A DNA stretch of 64,000 bases from Gymnothorax reevesii. Taxonomy: Eukaryota; Chordata; Actinopteri; Anguilliformes; Muraenidae. The stretch spans positions 22,183,367-22,247,366 of the forward strand of contig CM056580.1 in the NCBI GenBank assembly GCA_029721435.1, in the 5' to 3' direction. Shown piece after piece: positions 36,168 to 46,659 of the stretch (the stretch's first letter is position 1; every line of letters starts with the position of its first letter). The position numbers and the translations under genes were made by a program. Below the pieces are notes generated by a model, which was not told the origin of the DNA, did not search any database, and worked only from the letters and a program-made list of their open reading frames with translations.

Positions 36168-36317
36168 GTCTTCCAAGGAAACTTTGACAACGACACACAC
36201 AGAAAGAACGTGATAGACCCGCCCATCCACACCCGCTTCATACGGATCCTCCCCTGGTCCTGGTACGGGCGTATCACTTTACGGGTGGAGCTGCTCGGAT
36301 GCACAGAGGAAGAATGA
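36168..36317 (+). CDS. edil3: edil3 terminal coding exon, discoidin domain 2 C-terminus (49 codons plus stop)
   Basis: Encodes [20 protein letters not shown], then [20 protein letters not shown] and ELLGCTEEE, stop TGA 36315-36317. This is the carboxy end of the second F5/8 type C domain. The C-terminal Cys of ELLGC pairs in the family with a Cys near the start of the domain, in an exon outside this window. The hydrophobic WSWYG spike is part of the discoidin loop region. The acceptor is GATAG at 36163-36167; phase 0 matches the upstream exon ending QRKDK, and the joined protein is collinear with vertebrate EDIL3 to its last residue (EEE). Differences from human as I recall it are few. No frame damage, so this is a live gene. 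Confidence 0.96.
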   Translation, partial: VFQGNFDNDTHRKNVIDPPIHTRFIRILPWSWYGRITLRVELLGCTEEE

Positions 36318-36443
36318 ATGAGCCCCTCCGCCCCCTCTTTTCCGTGGCGTACTGGATCATCACGTATCAGTCCAGTATTTCAAGACAAACTGAGTGAAAC
36401 CTGTAAAAAGAATCAATTTCCAATGGGTTTTTCAAAGAATAAA
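36318..36443 (+). other. edil3: edil3 3' UTR to first poly(A) signal
   Basis: The first AATAAA after the stop codon is at 36438-36443, giving a short 3' UTR. A second AATAAA is at 36809-36814 in a more AT-rich setting. Vertebrate EDIL3 transcripts often have longer 3' UTRs, so the distal signal may be used too. Which one is used cannot be told from sequence. Confidence 0.6.
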
Positions 36444-39400
36444 ACCTTTAGTCGCTGTAGGCTGGAGTTCTGTTTTCTACAATGATTTAAAGCCACCCTT
36501 CAAATGTTAGCCCTTAACCCTTCCCTGTCCATTTTTCCCTTATCTTTTTATTCTTAAAATTCTTATTCTTATTTTTTTGTATGGAATGCTTTGTGTAACA
36601 TACTGAGGGAGAAAATGGTCACACTGTGGTTCAAAAACTCTGTGCGATAAAAGCTGCAGCGTCACTTTTTAATTGGGATTCACAACAGTTTAACAAGCTA
36701 TTGGGTATGAGTGTACCTGAATGTAGCTCAAACCTAATTGGCAACAAAACATAAAAATTACTACTAAATGATAAACCACTGATATTATTCTATATATTTG
36801 TACTTTTTAATAAAACATCACCAAAATAATTATAATTATATTTGTCATTAATTTATTAATGCTGGGCAAAAAGAGATAAATTAATATTCAGTTGTATAAT
36901 ATATAATACATTTAAGTTAACTGCATGGCGTACAAAAATGGTAGTAAATGTATACAATAATAAATTCATACCTAATATCAGTGAAGTGACTTATTTAGGG
37001 ATACATTTTTACATGCATTTTCTAAAAGATTATAGAAGACTCAAAAAAGGTTGAGACTTTAATGCACTTACTAGATGCAGTGGAAAAAAGCTTTAAATAA
37101 GTGACACTGCTGTATTGACACTGAGATAAATGAGTTAATGAAAGTAACGTGTCCCAATGCTTTCACTTTGTACTTTTGTCTTTAATTTACTTGAAACTAA
37201 GCATAATACATGTTACCTTGGATTTGTGTTTGTTTACGTATTCCCTGAGAAATGTCCCTGTATGATTTTTTTATTCTTTTTAATGTCTTTTTGTCGGGGT
37301 CTAGTTTCAAAATATCTTTCGATCACTAAATCAATTTTAACTGCTCAGGATTGCGTCCACATTTTCTCATTGTTTATTCTTTTTAGTGCGTGAGTCTGCT
37401 ACTTGCCTAAGAGGGAATTCATTATTTAATGTATTTAAACCAATTTATTTCAGATATATATTTCCTGGTATGAATTGGTATTGAAGAACAGCAGCGGTAT
37501 TGCTAACAATGAAAATTGTAATTAAAATGTAATTTCAACTTTTTTTTTTTTTTTTAACCCAAGCATTGTTCCAACATCAACACACAAGCATTAACAACAG
37601 CTTTTTAAAAGAAACATTTCTTTTGTTTTGTTTTTAATGAAAAGCATATAAAAATGTACATCTGTATTTGGACAAAATGTAAGATAAAAACTAACAGTTG
37701 TTGTTATGTCACTGTATACCAGTGTTACACCTGCAAGTGTGTCATGAAAAATGCCATGATGAAAAAAGTGCGGCTGAGAAGAGTGAAATGGATGCTGGGA
37801 AATCGCCTGTTTTTGGGAATATCTTACTCGACAGTGCAGTGGCTCATGATAACCATGTTTGTCTTCAACTCCCCATTTGTGCTCGTGTCTGTACATCCTA
37901 CGCTACATACCTGATAAAGGTCAACCTGAAAATGGTGTCTGAACTCACTGTCACTCTTAACTTTGTTCTAAAATACAGATTAAATGTGCAATCTAGCAGC
38001 ACACCAGCATCGCTACCCAACTCAAGAGAATTGTTCTAGCCATGGCAAGTGATGTGTTTTTTAATGTAAGCCAATGTGTGACTGTTAAGTGGAGACATGA
38101 ATTTTGCACATCCATCGTGAAACATACTTATAGACAGAGAAGTCATGTATTGTGGAGTCGACTGGAGGTTTTTTTCTTAGTGGGATATGGTAAACGCATA
38201 ATATTAATGTTTCATTTTGATGTAATCTCCCACAGTTGTGTGGTTTACATCAAATCTCATCGTCAGCGTGGGCCTTTAGTCAGTTATTAAGTTGGCCATC
38301 TTCGTAGCTTAATATGGTAACCCTGACCTTTGGGAAATGGCTCTGGCCATCGTGTGGTCAGAGGATTTTGCCAGAAATCAACAGGCGCTCTCAACGTCAT
38401 GCGCTCCAGTCATAGAGCACCGCAGTGTCTGCAGCTATTTGTGGTTTCCCCTCAATCAGCCAGCCATGAGATGAAGGCCGGTGACTTAGGTGTATTGAAT
38501 GTAAAATTACTCAAACAGCAGTGGTCAAATCCAATGAAAACCAGGAGATTCTGCGGCCATCTAAGACTGGATTATTGACACCCTTTCTCTCAACGGTGTG
38601 AGATAGTCTGAAGGTCAGTCTCTTTCAAAGCCCTGTGCAAAATACGTAAGGTAAGTGGCTGTCTTCCGTCTGATGGAAAAGGGAGCCGAGCACAACCTGC
38701 GGCTCCTTTCATTTTGTGTTCTCTTTCTCCTGATGTCATCACTTCAAAGTCAACTAACGAGTGCTATCTAGCAAAATATACTGATACTGACTCCTCAGAG
38801 CCCATGTAAGAGGTAGCGAGGTCAGCCAGTATTCATGTGTACAGATGAACAGTGATTGCTTCTACGTAAGCTCTCCGGTTTGACAAATAAAAAAAAGTGT
38901 CTGTGAAACTTGTCCTGACTTTGATTATGAACGCATTCAGCACATCCACTAGCATGCAACTCAATGTGGCTCGTCCAATGAAAAGACTAACATAGCATAA
39001 GTCAACGCTATGTCACGACGACTCACCTTTTTTTTCTTTCTTCTCGTTGTCTCTGTTTATTTTATTAGATTTGGAATCCTGCAGTATAACGCAATACCTT
39101 ATGTTCTTTTCAGTGTAATTTGGACTGGTATTTTCAGCCTGCCATTAACCACAGAGGTTCGTAGCGGTTACTTGTTATCCTAATTAAATTTTGTGGAAGC
39201 TTTAGTTGTTACCTTAGCTTTGAAAAATTAAAGTTTGCTAGCTGGGACATCTTCACTTGGCCTCTTCTGACCTTATTAACTCAAATTTGCTGTGGTGGAG
39301 ATCAAAACATAAAACGGGGACAGACCGCACCGAGCAGAGATGTCCAGTAATGATTCAATAGCCATTAAACTGGAGCAACAAGCTAATGGCCTCATAATGT

Positions 39401-39861
39401 GGTAGAATGAAGTTATGGGGAAATTAGAAAACGTATTAGAAAACAATCTGTTCGGTCTCGCCCACTCCATCTTCAAATGCTTTGATCTGAAATATAAAAA
39501 GTTGACTTCAAAGGGCTTCAATCAGCAGGCAGCTGTCCATTTTCACCCGGTTGTGAGTCTTCAATTTGCTGCCAAGAATCCGCCAGACGCTTATGGCCAC
39601 ATTTGAACTGGAAACAAATCAGGAGAATTACCCATTTTAATGAAAAAGGCAGTCTCCTGGAAACATCCAATGTCTTCATTTAACTGAAAGGCTTGTAAGA
39701 AATATTTTTACAACAGTACAAAGAGCAAGCCTGACAGTGTTTCCGCCTTGAGAAAATCTCTAGTTCAAGAGTTTGTGCTGACAAAAAAATATTTCTGTTG
39801 ACTCTGCCAATCTAAAAACACTGCCCCATGTTTTACAATCAATGTCTTATACTGAGGTATA
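36444..39861. other. Intergenic or distal 3' UTR DNA, no gene seen
   Basis: AT-rich; second edil3 poly(A) signal at 36809. Open frames at 37654-38039 have no motif and overlap on several frames. In other vertebrates hapln1 lies downstream of edil3, but I found no hapln1 exon. Confidence 0.5.
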
Positions 39862-39869
39862 TAGTAATT

Positions 39870-40428
39870 CAGTGGCGGCTCCTGAACTAGTGATAGGGAA
39901 GGCTCAAATAATCCCTTAAAATGAATGATTGGTCATGACCTGTTTCCAATCATTCATTTAAATTACCATTACAGAAACTCTGAAAAATCACAACATTTTC
40001 AGGTGAGGACAGTTCTCATTTATAACGCATACAGATTACGACTCCAGACTCTACACGCTTTTCTTAACTCAGGGGTTGGAAGCAATTCATTTGTTTCATG
40101 ATCGTTTAAATGAAATAAGACCATTTGAAATGTCTTTATGCAATTCCATTGCTTTCAAACCCTCCCTGCACAAGGACTTTGCATTGATTGAATAATTGCT
40201 GACTACAGCAGGGGAACGTAAATATGCCACTTAAACTCACACCGAATGCATGTTGAAGAGTTGGCAGGTTACTTTATTAATGAAAACTGGCCGCACCTGA
40301 TAATGTTGAGAGTTTTTGGAGTTTCTGTGATTGTAATTTAAATGAATTATTGAAAACAGGTCATGACCAATCATTCTTTTCAGGGACAGTTTGAGCCTCC
40401 CCTGTAGCCAGTTCACGAGCCGCCACTG
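39870..40428. mobile_element. Composite hAT-type element with CAGTGGCGGCTC termini, 559 bp
   Basis: Ends CAGTGGCGGCTCCTGAACTA and, inverted, CAGTGGCGGCTCGTGAACTG. The inverted arms extend about 75 bp, including ATGATTGGTCATGACCTGTT. Flanks TAGTAATT (39862-39869) and AAGTAATC (40429-40436) are an 8 bp duplication with two differences. The middle (about 40040-40280) is homologous to the CAGGGCTGCCAA element at 24769-25160, so one element sits inside another. Confidence 0.78.
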
Positions 40429-40689
40429 AAGTAATCACATTATTCACTGTTAATATCAGTGTGTGCCATTGGGAATGAGGGGCCATTAGGCCTGTACTCT
40501 TTATTTCATGCTTAAGGAACCAATTATTAAAGACATAATGCCTGTTAGAAGGTTGATATCATGCTTGGTACTAAACTAAACATATTCAGTATCTTTAAAA
40601 ATCCACTTTTAAAACAAATTGTATTTCCTTAAAATCCTCAAAAAACACCATTGAGCAGTGTTGCTGCTGTCCAGATATTAAAGGAGGAG

Positions 40690-40866
40690 ACAGGACCTCG
40701 GGAAAGTACATTTCAGTGGAAAGTAGAATTCTTGAAGTGTCTAAAATGCATAGTTTTATAAACTTGAATTTGGTAATGATCCAGTGCAACACATTTTTAA
40801 ACCGGCAAGTCTTCAAATCGGCGTCAATACCAGGGGGCAGAGATTTTCACTTGGGGAATCTAAGGC
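40690..40866 (-). repeat. Repeat R, inverted copy
   Basis: Its reverse complement aligns over about 170 bp with 41647-41840 and 42000-42190, sharing blocks such as 'atttgaagacttgc' and 'tgcattttagacacttcaag'. It is more diverged from those two than they are from each other. Confidence 0.8.
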
Positions 40867-41646
40867 TGCATTTAAGGAATCTAAGGAATACGCACTAGTC
40901 CACTCGCTCACTCACTCTCTATTTTATTTACAATGTAGAACATTGACTACTCAGTGCCCTATATAGTGGGTGAGTGTGCATTTTGAACGCACTATCCAAT
41001 CAAACGCCAGTGCCGCGGTGCTTGTGCATCAGTTATTGCGACGTCAGTTGTTCTCTTTCCTTTCATCCAGGCCATGGAATAGTTTAAAGGGTCTCAGTAA
41101 GCTCTCCCTTTACGGCTTGGCTGCTTGCAAGCTGTTTTTATTTAAACTGGCCTGATTAACGATCAAACATTTTATCGACTGAGCGACCAAGACCCCAATA
41201 CGTGACCCATAATTAGAAATGGTAATGAAAGGTGAATTCCCATTGCCTACATTTATATAATTGATACGCCATTGTAAATCCAAAACTTTGGCTAACTTTG
41301 CAGCATTTTTTTTTCGCTGTCCTTGGGATTGTCACACAGCTGTGCAACCTTACAACGCCCTTTAGCCGTGACAACATTCAAAATAAAGAACTGATTCCCG
41401 CAGCCTCGCAAACTAATTTTCGCAAATCTGTGCTACTTAATGAGTGCTGAAATTATGAAGACATATTGATATTTTATGTTGTCATTTATGCGCAAAATAC
41501 GCCTCGTAATTTTGTGGTGCAATGCATAACAATGCTTTCAAAAGTAAATTAGACTGTCATCGGTTTTTAACCAATTAGTCTGAGCATCTGTGGCTAACCA
41601 GGACATGTAAACTGCGAGAGGTTAAGGTTATTAAGCATTTTAAAAG

Positions 41647-41840
41647 GTGAGGTTTCTGACGATCAAATTCAAAATCAAGAGATTCCCCAAATAAATATAT
41701 CTGACCCTTGGTATTGAAGCCAATTTGAAGACTTGCTGGTTTAGAAATACATTGCACTGGATCATAAACAAATTAAAATTTATAAAACTATGCATTTTAG
41801 ACACTTCAAGTATTTTACTTTCCGGTGAAATATATTTTCC
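41647..41840 (+). repeat. Repeat R, direct copy 1
   Basis: Nearly identical to 42000-42190 from TGAGGTTTCTGACGATC to GGTGAAATATA. Followed at once by segment D (41841-41999). Confidence 0.85.
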
Positions 41841-41999
41841 CCAAAGTGAAAAAAAAATGAGTGAATGAAAGTGCAGCTTGAGGCATCAAATGCTACTTAA
41901 AAGAGCATGCTTTTTTCATGAGCCAATCTTCACCAAACATACATTAAAAAAAGCACCCTACAATAAAATGAGGAAATCCCTGTCCGTTTGTCTGAATCC
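41841..41999 (+). repeat. Segment D, copy 1 (duplicate of 43685-43840)
   Basis: Shares about 155 bp with 43685-43840, from TGAAAAAAAAATGAGTGAAT to TCCCTGTCCGTTTGTCT, with only a handful of differences. It lies between the two direct R copies. Confidence 0.85.
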
Positions 42000-42190
42000 A
42001 TGAGGTTTCTGACGATCAAATTCAAAATCAGAAGATTCCCCAAATAAATATATCTGACCCTTGGTATTTAAGCCAATTTGAAGACTTGCTGGTTTAAAAA
42101 TACATTGCACTGGATCATAACCAAATTAAAATTTATAAAAATATGCATTTTAGACACTTCAAGTATTTTACTTTCCGGTGAAATATACGG
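42000..42190 (+). repeat. Repeat R, direct copy 2
   Basis: Second near-identical R copy. Its left border with segment D is at TGAGGTTTCTGACG; its right side departs from copy 1 after GGTGAAATATA. Confidence 0.85.
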
Positions 42191-42218
42191 AAAAAAAACA
42201 CAAACACAACTAAAGATC

Positions 42219-42338
42219 TGGGGTGCCTTTCCCGAAATCAAAGATGCTAACTTACATAGTTGGACCCATTGACTGTGAATGGATGAACTATGTCAGTTGG
42301 TAACTTAGTTAGCATCTATGTTTTTGGGAAAGGCACGC
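42219..42338. mobile_element. Palindromic MITE, about 120 bp
   Basis: Left arm GGTGCCTTTCCCGAAATCAA then AGATGCTAAC; right arm, inverted, GTGCCTTTCCCAAAAACATA then GATGCTAAC. 'GTGC-TTTCCC-AAA' termini with a TGCTAAC inner block are typical of abundant fish hairpin MITEs. No target duplication could be assigned. Confidence 0.65.
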
Positions 42339-43684
42339 CTGCTTGGGAACAAAAGAAACGGGTATATACACTCTGGGGTTGATAAAAAAACTCTTGGGAG
42401 AGGTGGGGACAGGTAATATGGGAGGAGAAACAGAGGAGAGAGAGTAATATAAGGGGATCAGTTATGAGGAACAGACAATGGGCTGAGAAACATTTGAACA
42501 AAAACAGAAAAATTCAGAATAACATACTGCATCTCAAACGTTAACAATTTTGGTTATGATACCATTTATCCACTAAGGGCAATTATGAGTATGCAGACAG
42601 ATATACAGCAGCAATTCAATCACAAATTCACAATCAAATTATTAAAAAACCTCATGAATATTTATGTCTCAACATAAGAGGATTGTTCCGCCACCCTAAT
42701 TATAATCAGCGCCAAAACAAGAGGCAAAGATTTATCTTGAAAAACTACGTGCTTACACGCATTATATTTAAGCATAATGTTTGAAGAATAGAAACAGACC
42801 CTGATTAAACTACAGTAACGTAGTGTACCCCCCCACACACACACTTTGGTTCGATTACCCCACTGGCCTCCGTACAGTACATATCTGGCATGTGACAGAA
42901 GGCTGTGCACTGGACCAGGGCTGGTATTGACAGACCATGTAGTTGTAGTCTGGAGACTGGAAAGATGGAGTCAGCCAGAGTCAGATCGAGCGGCCCATTT
43001 TAATTCAGCCTGTTATCTTTCTCGACAGGACTGACACCCCACATGCCGGAGCTCCCCTCGGCTCCCCTCCTCCAGCCCCCGCAGGGAACTCCCGCTGTAT
43101 CCAAGCCCACAAAGGATGCAGTAGCCGTGGTTGTCGACATCTTAACAGTGCCACAGCTCACCTAGCTCTGTATCCATTACAACTGATTCAGTTGAGTGAG
43201 GTTCACAAACCAATTATATTTCTCTACATTTCCATGTGTGCTGCATGGCTGCATGTAATGTGCAGGGCTCTGTCGTCGTATGCTCTGCCAAAGCATTACC
43301 GTCTATGCACAACCTCCACATCAGAGAGGCCTGTAGCCCCGCTGATATAGAGGTAAGTGCAGGGAGAGAAAGGTTTCCTTACTGGAGGCAAATGTCACAG
43401 TCAAGCGACGCACATGCAGTTTCTTCATAGAGATTCATGCAACCTCACAGGAGTGTAATCTTGAATGAATGTACATGGATGGCAGGCATTACAATGTTCT
43501 ATGAACGCAGTGCTCAAAAGAACAAGCCTGAACCATTATTTTAAGCTAAAAGTCAGACTTATATTCCATTTTTTTTATGAAACAAAATCATTGCCAAACT
43601 CGTTTTGAGGCATGACAAAGGGGAAATAAATTTGCAAGGGAAATTAAAAAGTAACTTAAAACAAGCAAATATTTTCCCCTAACT
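42339..43684. other. Intergenic DNA, no feature seen
   Basis: A short (CA)n stretch lies at 42832-42844 and a C-rich block at 43030-43090. No gene or element ends recognised. Confidence 0.45.
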
Positions 43685-43840
43685 GAAAAAAAAATGAGTG
43701 AATGAAAGTGCAGCTTGAGGCATCAAATGCTACTAAAAAGAGCATGCTTTTTTCAAGAGCCAATCTTCACCAAACATACATTAAAAAAGCACCCAACAAT
43801 AAAATGAGGAAATCCCTGTCCGTTTGTCTCAATCCATTTT
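43685..43840 (+). repeat. Segment D, copy 2
   Basis: Partner of 41841-41999, in the same orientation about 1.84 kb downstream. Flanking sequences differ on both sides. Confidence 0.85.
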
Positions 43841-44393
43841 TCTCCTCAGTCGGTTGGCAGATCAATCTGAAACTGCACTTTGATATTGAGCATTGGCATA
43901 AGTGCAGACAGACAAGGCATATTTTTCTGTTTTCCTCAATTTAAGCTGTTTTTGAGAAAATGGCCAATGTTTCCGCACTTTTTTGACGAGTTTATGAAAA
44001 GATGTGGGGCACGCATGCAGGGAAATCTGCATGTCGTTTTGGCATGCGTATTACCGGGTGTGGACTGTTTCAAGAAAATCAGTAGAATTATCATGGAAGC
44101 TAGCCACATATTTCAGGCTGTGGCTGTTACATTGCTCTACCATGAATTATGGTTCAACGCAAACCAGTTGCAACTATGGTGGACAAGAGCAATTTGATTA
44201 GGAAGGCAAAGAATGCGTAAAAATAGAAAGAAGTCGTAAAAATGACCATTGCAAGCAATTTATTAAAGTATCAGCATGAAGCAAGATAGTGTGCCATAAA
44301 TGTTAACCATTTACCACAGTCTCAGCAATCATTTCAGCCAAAGAATCCAAATGTGAGGATTTACGAAATGATTCAAGAGCAAACACCAGTAAA
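43841..44393. other. Intergenic DNA, no feature seen
   Basis: Open frames at 43880-44201 lack motifs. No repeat ends recognised. Confidence 0.45.
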
Positions 44394-44860
44394 ATGCAAA
44401 AAGGAGACTTTATTTCTGAAGGGGGAAACCCCCCAACAGAGCAGGTGACAGTACAAAGTCCGCAATCCAAAATCAGAGTCCAATGGGCGAAATCCAGAAT
44501 CGTAGACAGGGCACCAATCACAAAAATCATTGTCAGACAAAAATGGGTCAATAAACAAGAATGCGGTACAGTACAGGGATCAGGCAAAGCTCGAAGTCTA
44601 GGACGGTCCAGCCAGAAAGATAAATTACAATGATACAAGGCAAGAAAAACATGGCAAATGGAAGAACGATCTGACAAGGAAGTGTAACAAGCAGACATCT
44701 AATATACATATCCGGGTGAGCACATGACTAGGAACACAGGTGCAATCAATGGAGTTGATAATCATGGAGAGACACATGACACATGATGGAACCAACTAAT
44801 TACATGAATTTGGCCGTAGCCAAAACGCAGACAGGGATCACAAGACAAACCTATGGACAG
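44394..44860 (-). mobile_element. LTR-like repeat, probably a solo LTR fragment, minus strand
   Basis: On the minus strand the segment is pyrimidine- and T-rich. It has 'cacctgtgttcctagtca', repeated 'tgattttggatt'-type phrases and a GAAATAAAGTC poly(A)-like signal near its end (AATAAA complement at 44409-44414). This layout resembles fish Gypsy-type LTRs. No coding region, primer-binding site or target duplication was found, so both the class and borders are tentative. Confidence 0.38.
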
Positions 44861-45341
44861 ACTAACAGCTCCAGTCATGGAGCTGTCATCACCATTTCCA
44901 ATAAATATTATATTTCAGAAGCACGTGCCAGTCGATTTCCATGCTGAAATGAATGGTTTGATAGTTGTAAACAAACACAGGGGCTGCACGTTTAAAATTC
45001 TAAATACCTGTCATTTCTGGCCTTTGCTGTTGATGGCACTGCCTTGTTGTAGCTCAGAATCAGGCTGTATGGAAACACTGTGGATACAGCATCCTGCAAC
45101 AGATTTTTCAGTAGTTTTATCCCTAACAACTCGGCTCCTTGTTCAGGATCACGTGCATGATTGCTCGAAGTGATCCGAACACAGCATGCTGCTTATCGTG
45201 AGCTCCCATTCTTGACGCCTCACTAGTTTTATCCATACTCTACATCTTTTTTTGTCCGTTGGAAACCTAAAGAAACTTTTTCTGAACCTTTCGTCATTTT
45301 TTAATCCCACAGCAGAGCAGCAATGCATTATTATCCTTAGC
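44861..45341. other. Intergenic DNA, no feature seen
   Basis: No recognisable gene, repeat end or RNA gene. Confidence 0.45.
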
Positions 45342-45957
45342 CGAGGGCGTAGGTTTAATGTGACAATTGGTATGGACGTATATGTAATGCCAGCATGCAT
45401 AGCAGGAATGCCAACATTACACTTGGCATTCAGTTTGGCTAAAGATTAATAGCATTACATGGAATGATATATTTTTTCTCACGTTCTCAGACAATGAAAT
45501 TTCCGCAAAAGTGTTACGTACCTGGGGTAATATCAAATATATGTCATGAGTTTGGCCAAGGGAAAAGTGCTGCGTGATGAAGAAAAATCTGGAACAAATG
45601 CCAAATTACAGTTCTCTTCAACAGGCTGGCCATTGCAAGCACCATGTAATCAAGGCCAGCAATCCAGTTGCGTGTCTCAAGCCCTGCTTTGGACAAAAAT
45701 GAATATTAAAGACCTCAATAGAGTGGTCAATTTACACTTGGCTTTTAGCCTTCAGATAGCCCCTCCCTTTCAACCAATCAAATGCAAAAATGCCGAAATA
45801 GATTGTCTTGGAGCCGTAGCCTCAGCAACAGGATCGAATATGGCTTATCTGGAAAGATGATAAGAACGAGTTCGCTGAAATATTGGTAGGGACAATCTGC
45901 TTCCCAAAATACTGGTACAGACATGTCCCTACCGCCCATATGCCAACCTACACCCTT
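45342..45957. mobile_element. Candidate TIR element, about 0.6 kb, abutting the Tc1-like copy B
   Basis: Left GAGGGCGTAGGTTTAATGTG, and inverted from the right AAGGGTGTAGGTTGGCATAT; both continue with a GGTA-GGAC-T-T-TGTA block. The matched arms span about 45 bp with gaps. No clean target duplication: CTTAGC occurs on both sides, but the right copy overlaps the end of the Tc1-like element. No coding capacity. Confidence 0.45.
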
Positions 45958-45960
45958 GTA

Positions 45961-46657
45961 CTTAGCGCCATTAAAAACGCATTGGTGAGGTCTACCATCC
46001 AAAGGATGGTTTTTCTGTAGGGGCTGTGCGCTTGCATGTGATGCTCACACAGATGGCGTCGAACGGAAATTGTGCTCACCCTCAGATGTCTCGGACCCCT
46101 CTTTCATGATCAGTTTGGGTTGTTGTCCAGAATCTTTCACGTACAGGCTGTAACCAGCTGTGTCGCTCTTGAGCTACCATAGTCACTTGTGGCTGCCCTA
46201 AGTGGGGTCGGTCAGTGACAGTGCCTGTGGTCCATTCTTGGATAGACAGCCGACTGATTGTTGAAAGGTGACAATGCAAATGACGCACCACCTCTCAGCG
46301 CCTGAGATCTGCCTGTAACATGCCAAAGTCTCCTTTTTCTCTCCTGTGTCAGAAGCCGTTCCATTTTCTTGATGCAGTAGCATTTTTTTTTTTTTCCTTT
46401 TGTTGGCTTTATGTAGGCTATTAACCACACCCAAAAGAACGAGTAAAGTGTCACTGTACACATCACTAACAGCTCAATGTTTGTTATTACGGAAGTGCTT
46501 GTCGTGTTCACTTGGTGCACGTCAGGATTACAATACCACACGCTTTTCTTTTTTTTTACTCTCATACCTCACTGGAAAAGCAATAAAAATCCATCAATGC
46601 TTCAATTTGCCTCTAATACAGTACACAACTCACCTGTGCGTTTTTAATGGCACGAAG
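45961..46657 (-). mobile_element. Tc1-like deletion derivative, copy B (697 bp)
   Basis: Flanked by TA at 45959-45960 and 46658-46659. Ends CTTAGCGCCATTAAAAACGC and, inverted, CTTCGTGCCATTAAAAACGC. Same architecture as copy A at 30058-30715: N-terminal transposase remnant, then directly the other terminal region. It is less decayed than copy A. Confidence 0.85.
46082..46364 (-). pseudogene. Tc1-like transposase N-terminal remnant, copy B
   Basis: From the ATG at 46364 the minus strand reads MERLLTQERKRRLWHVTG. After a short frame disturbance a frame opens as VRHLHCHLSTISRLSIQEWT, then TGTVTDRPHLGQPQVTMVAQ, ERHSWLQPVRERFWTTTQTD and HERGVRDI. This is the paired helix-turn-helix region plus linker (GQPQVT stands where GRPRVT-like AT-hook text is expected) of a Tc1-like transposase. 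About 95 of the usual 340 residues remain. The DDE catalytic core is missing at the same place as in copy A, so the deletion predates both insertions. Confidence 0.8.
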
Positions 46658-46659
46658 TA

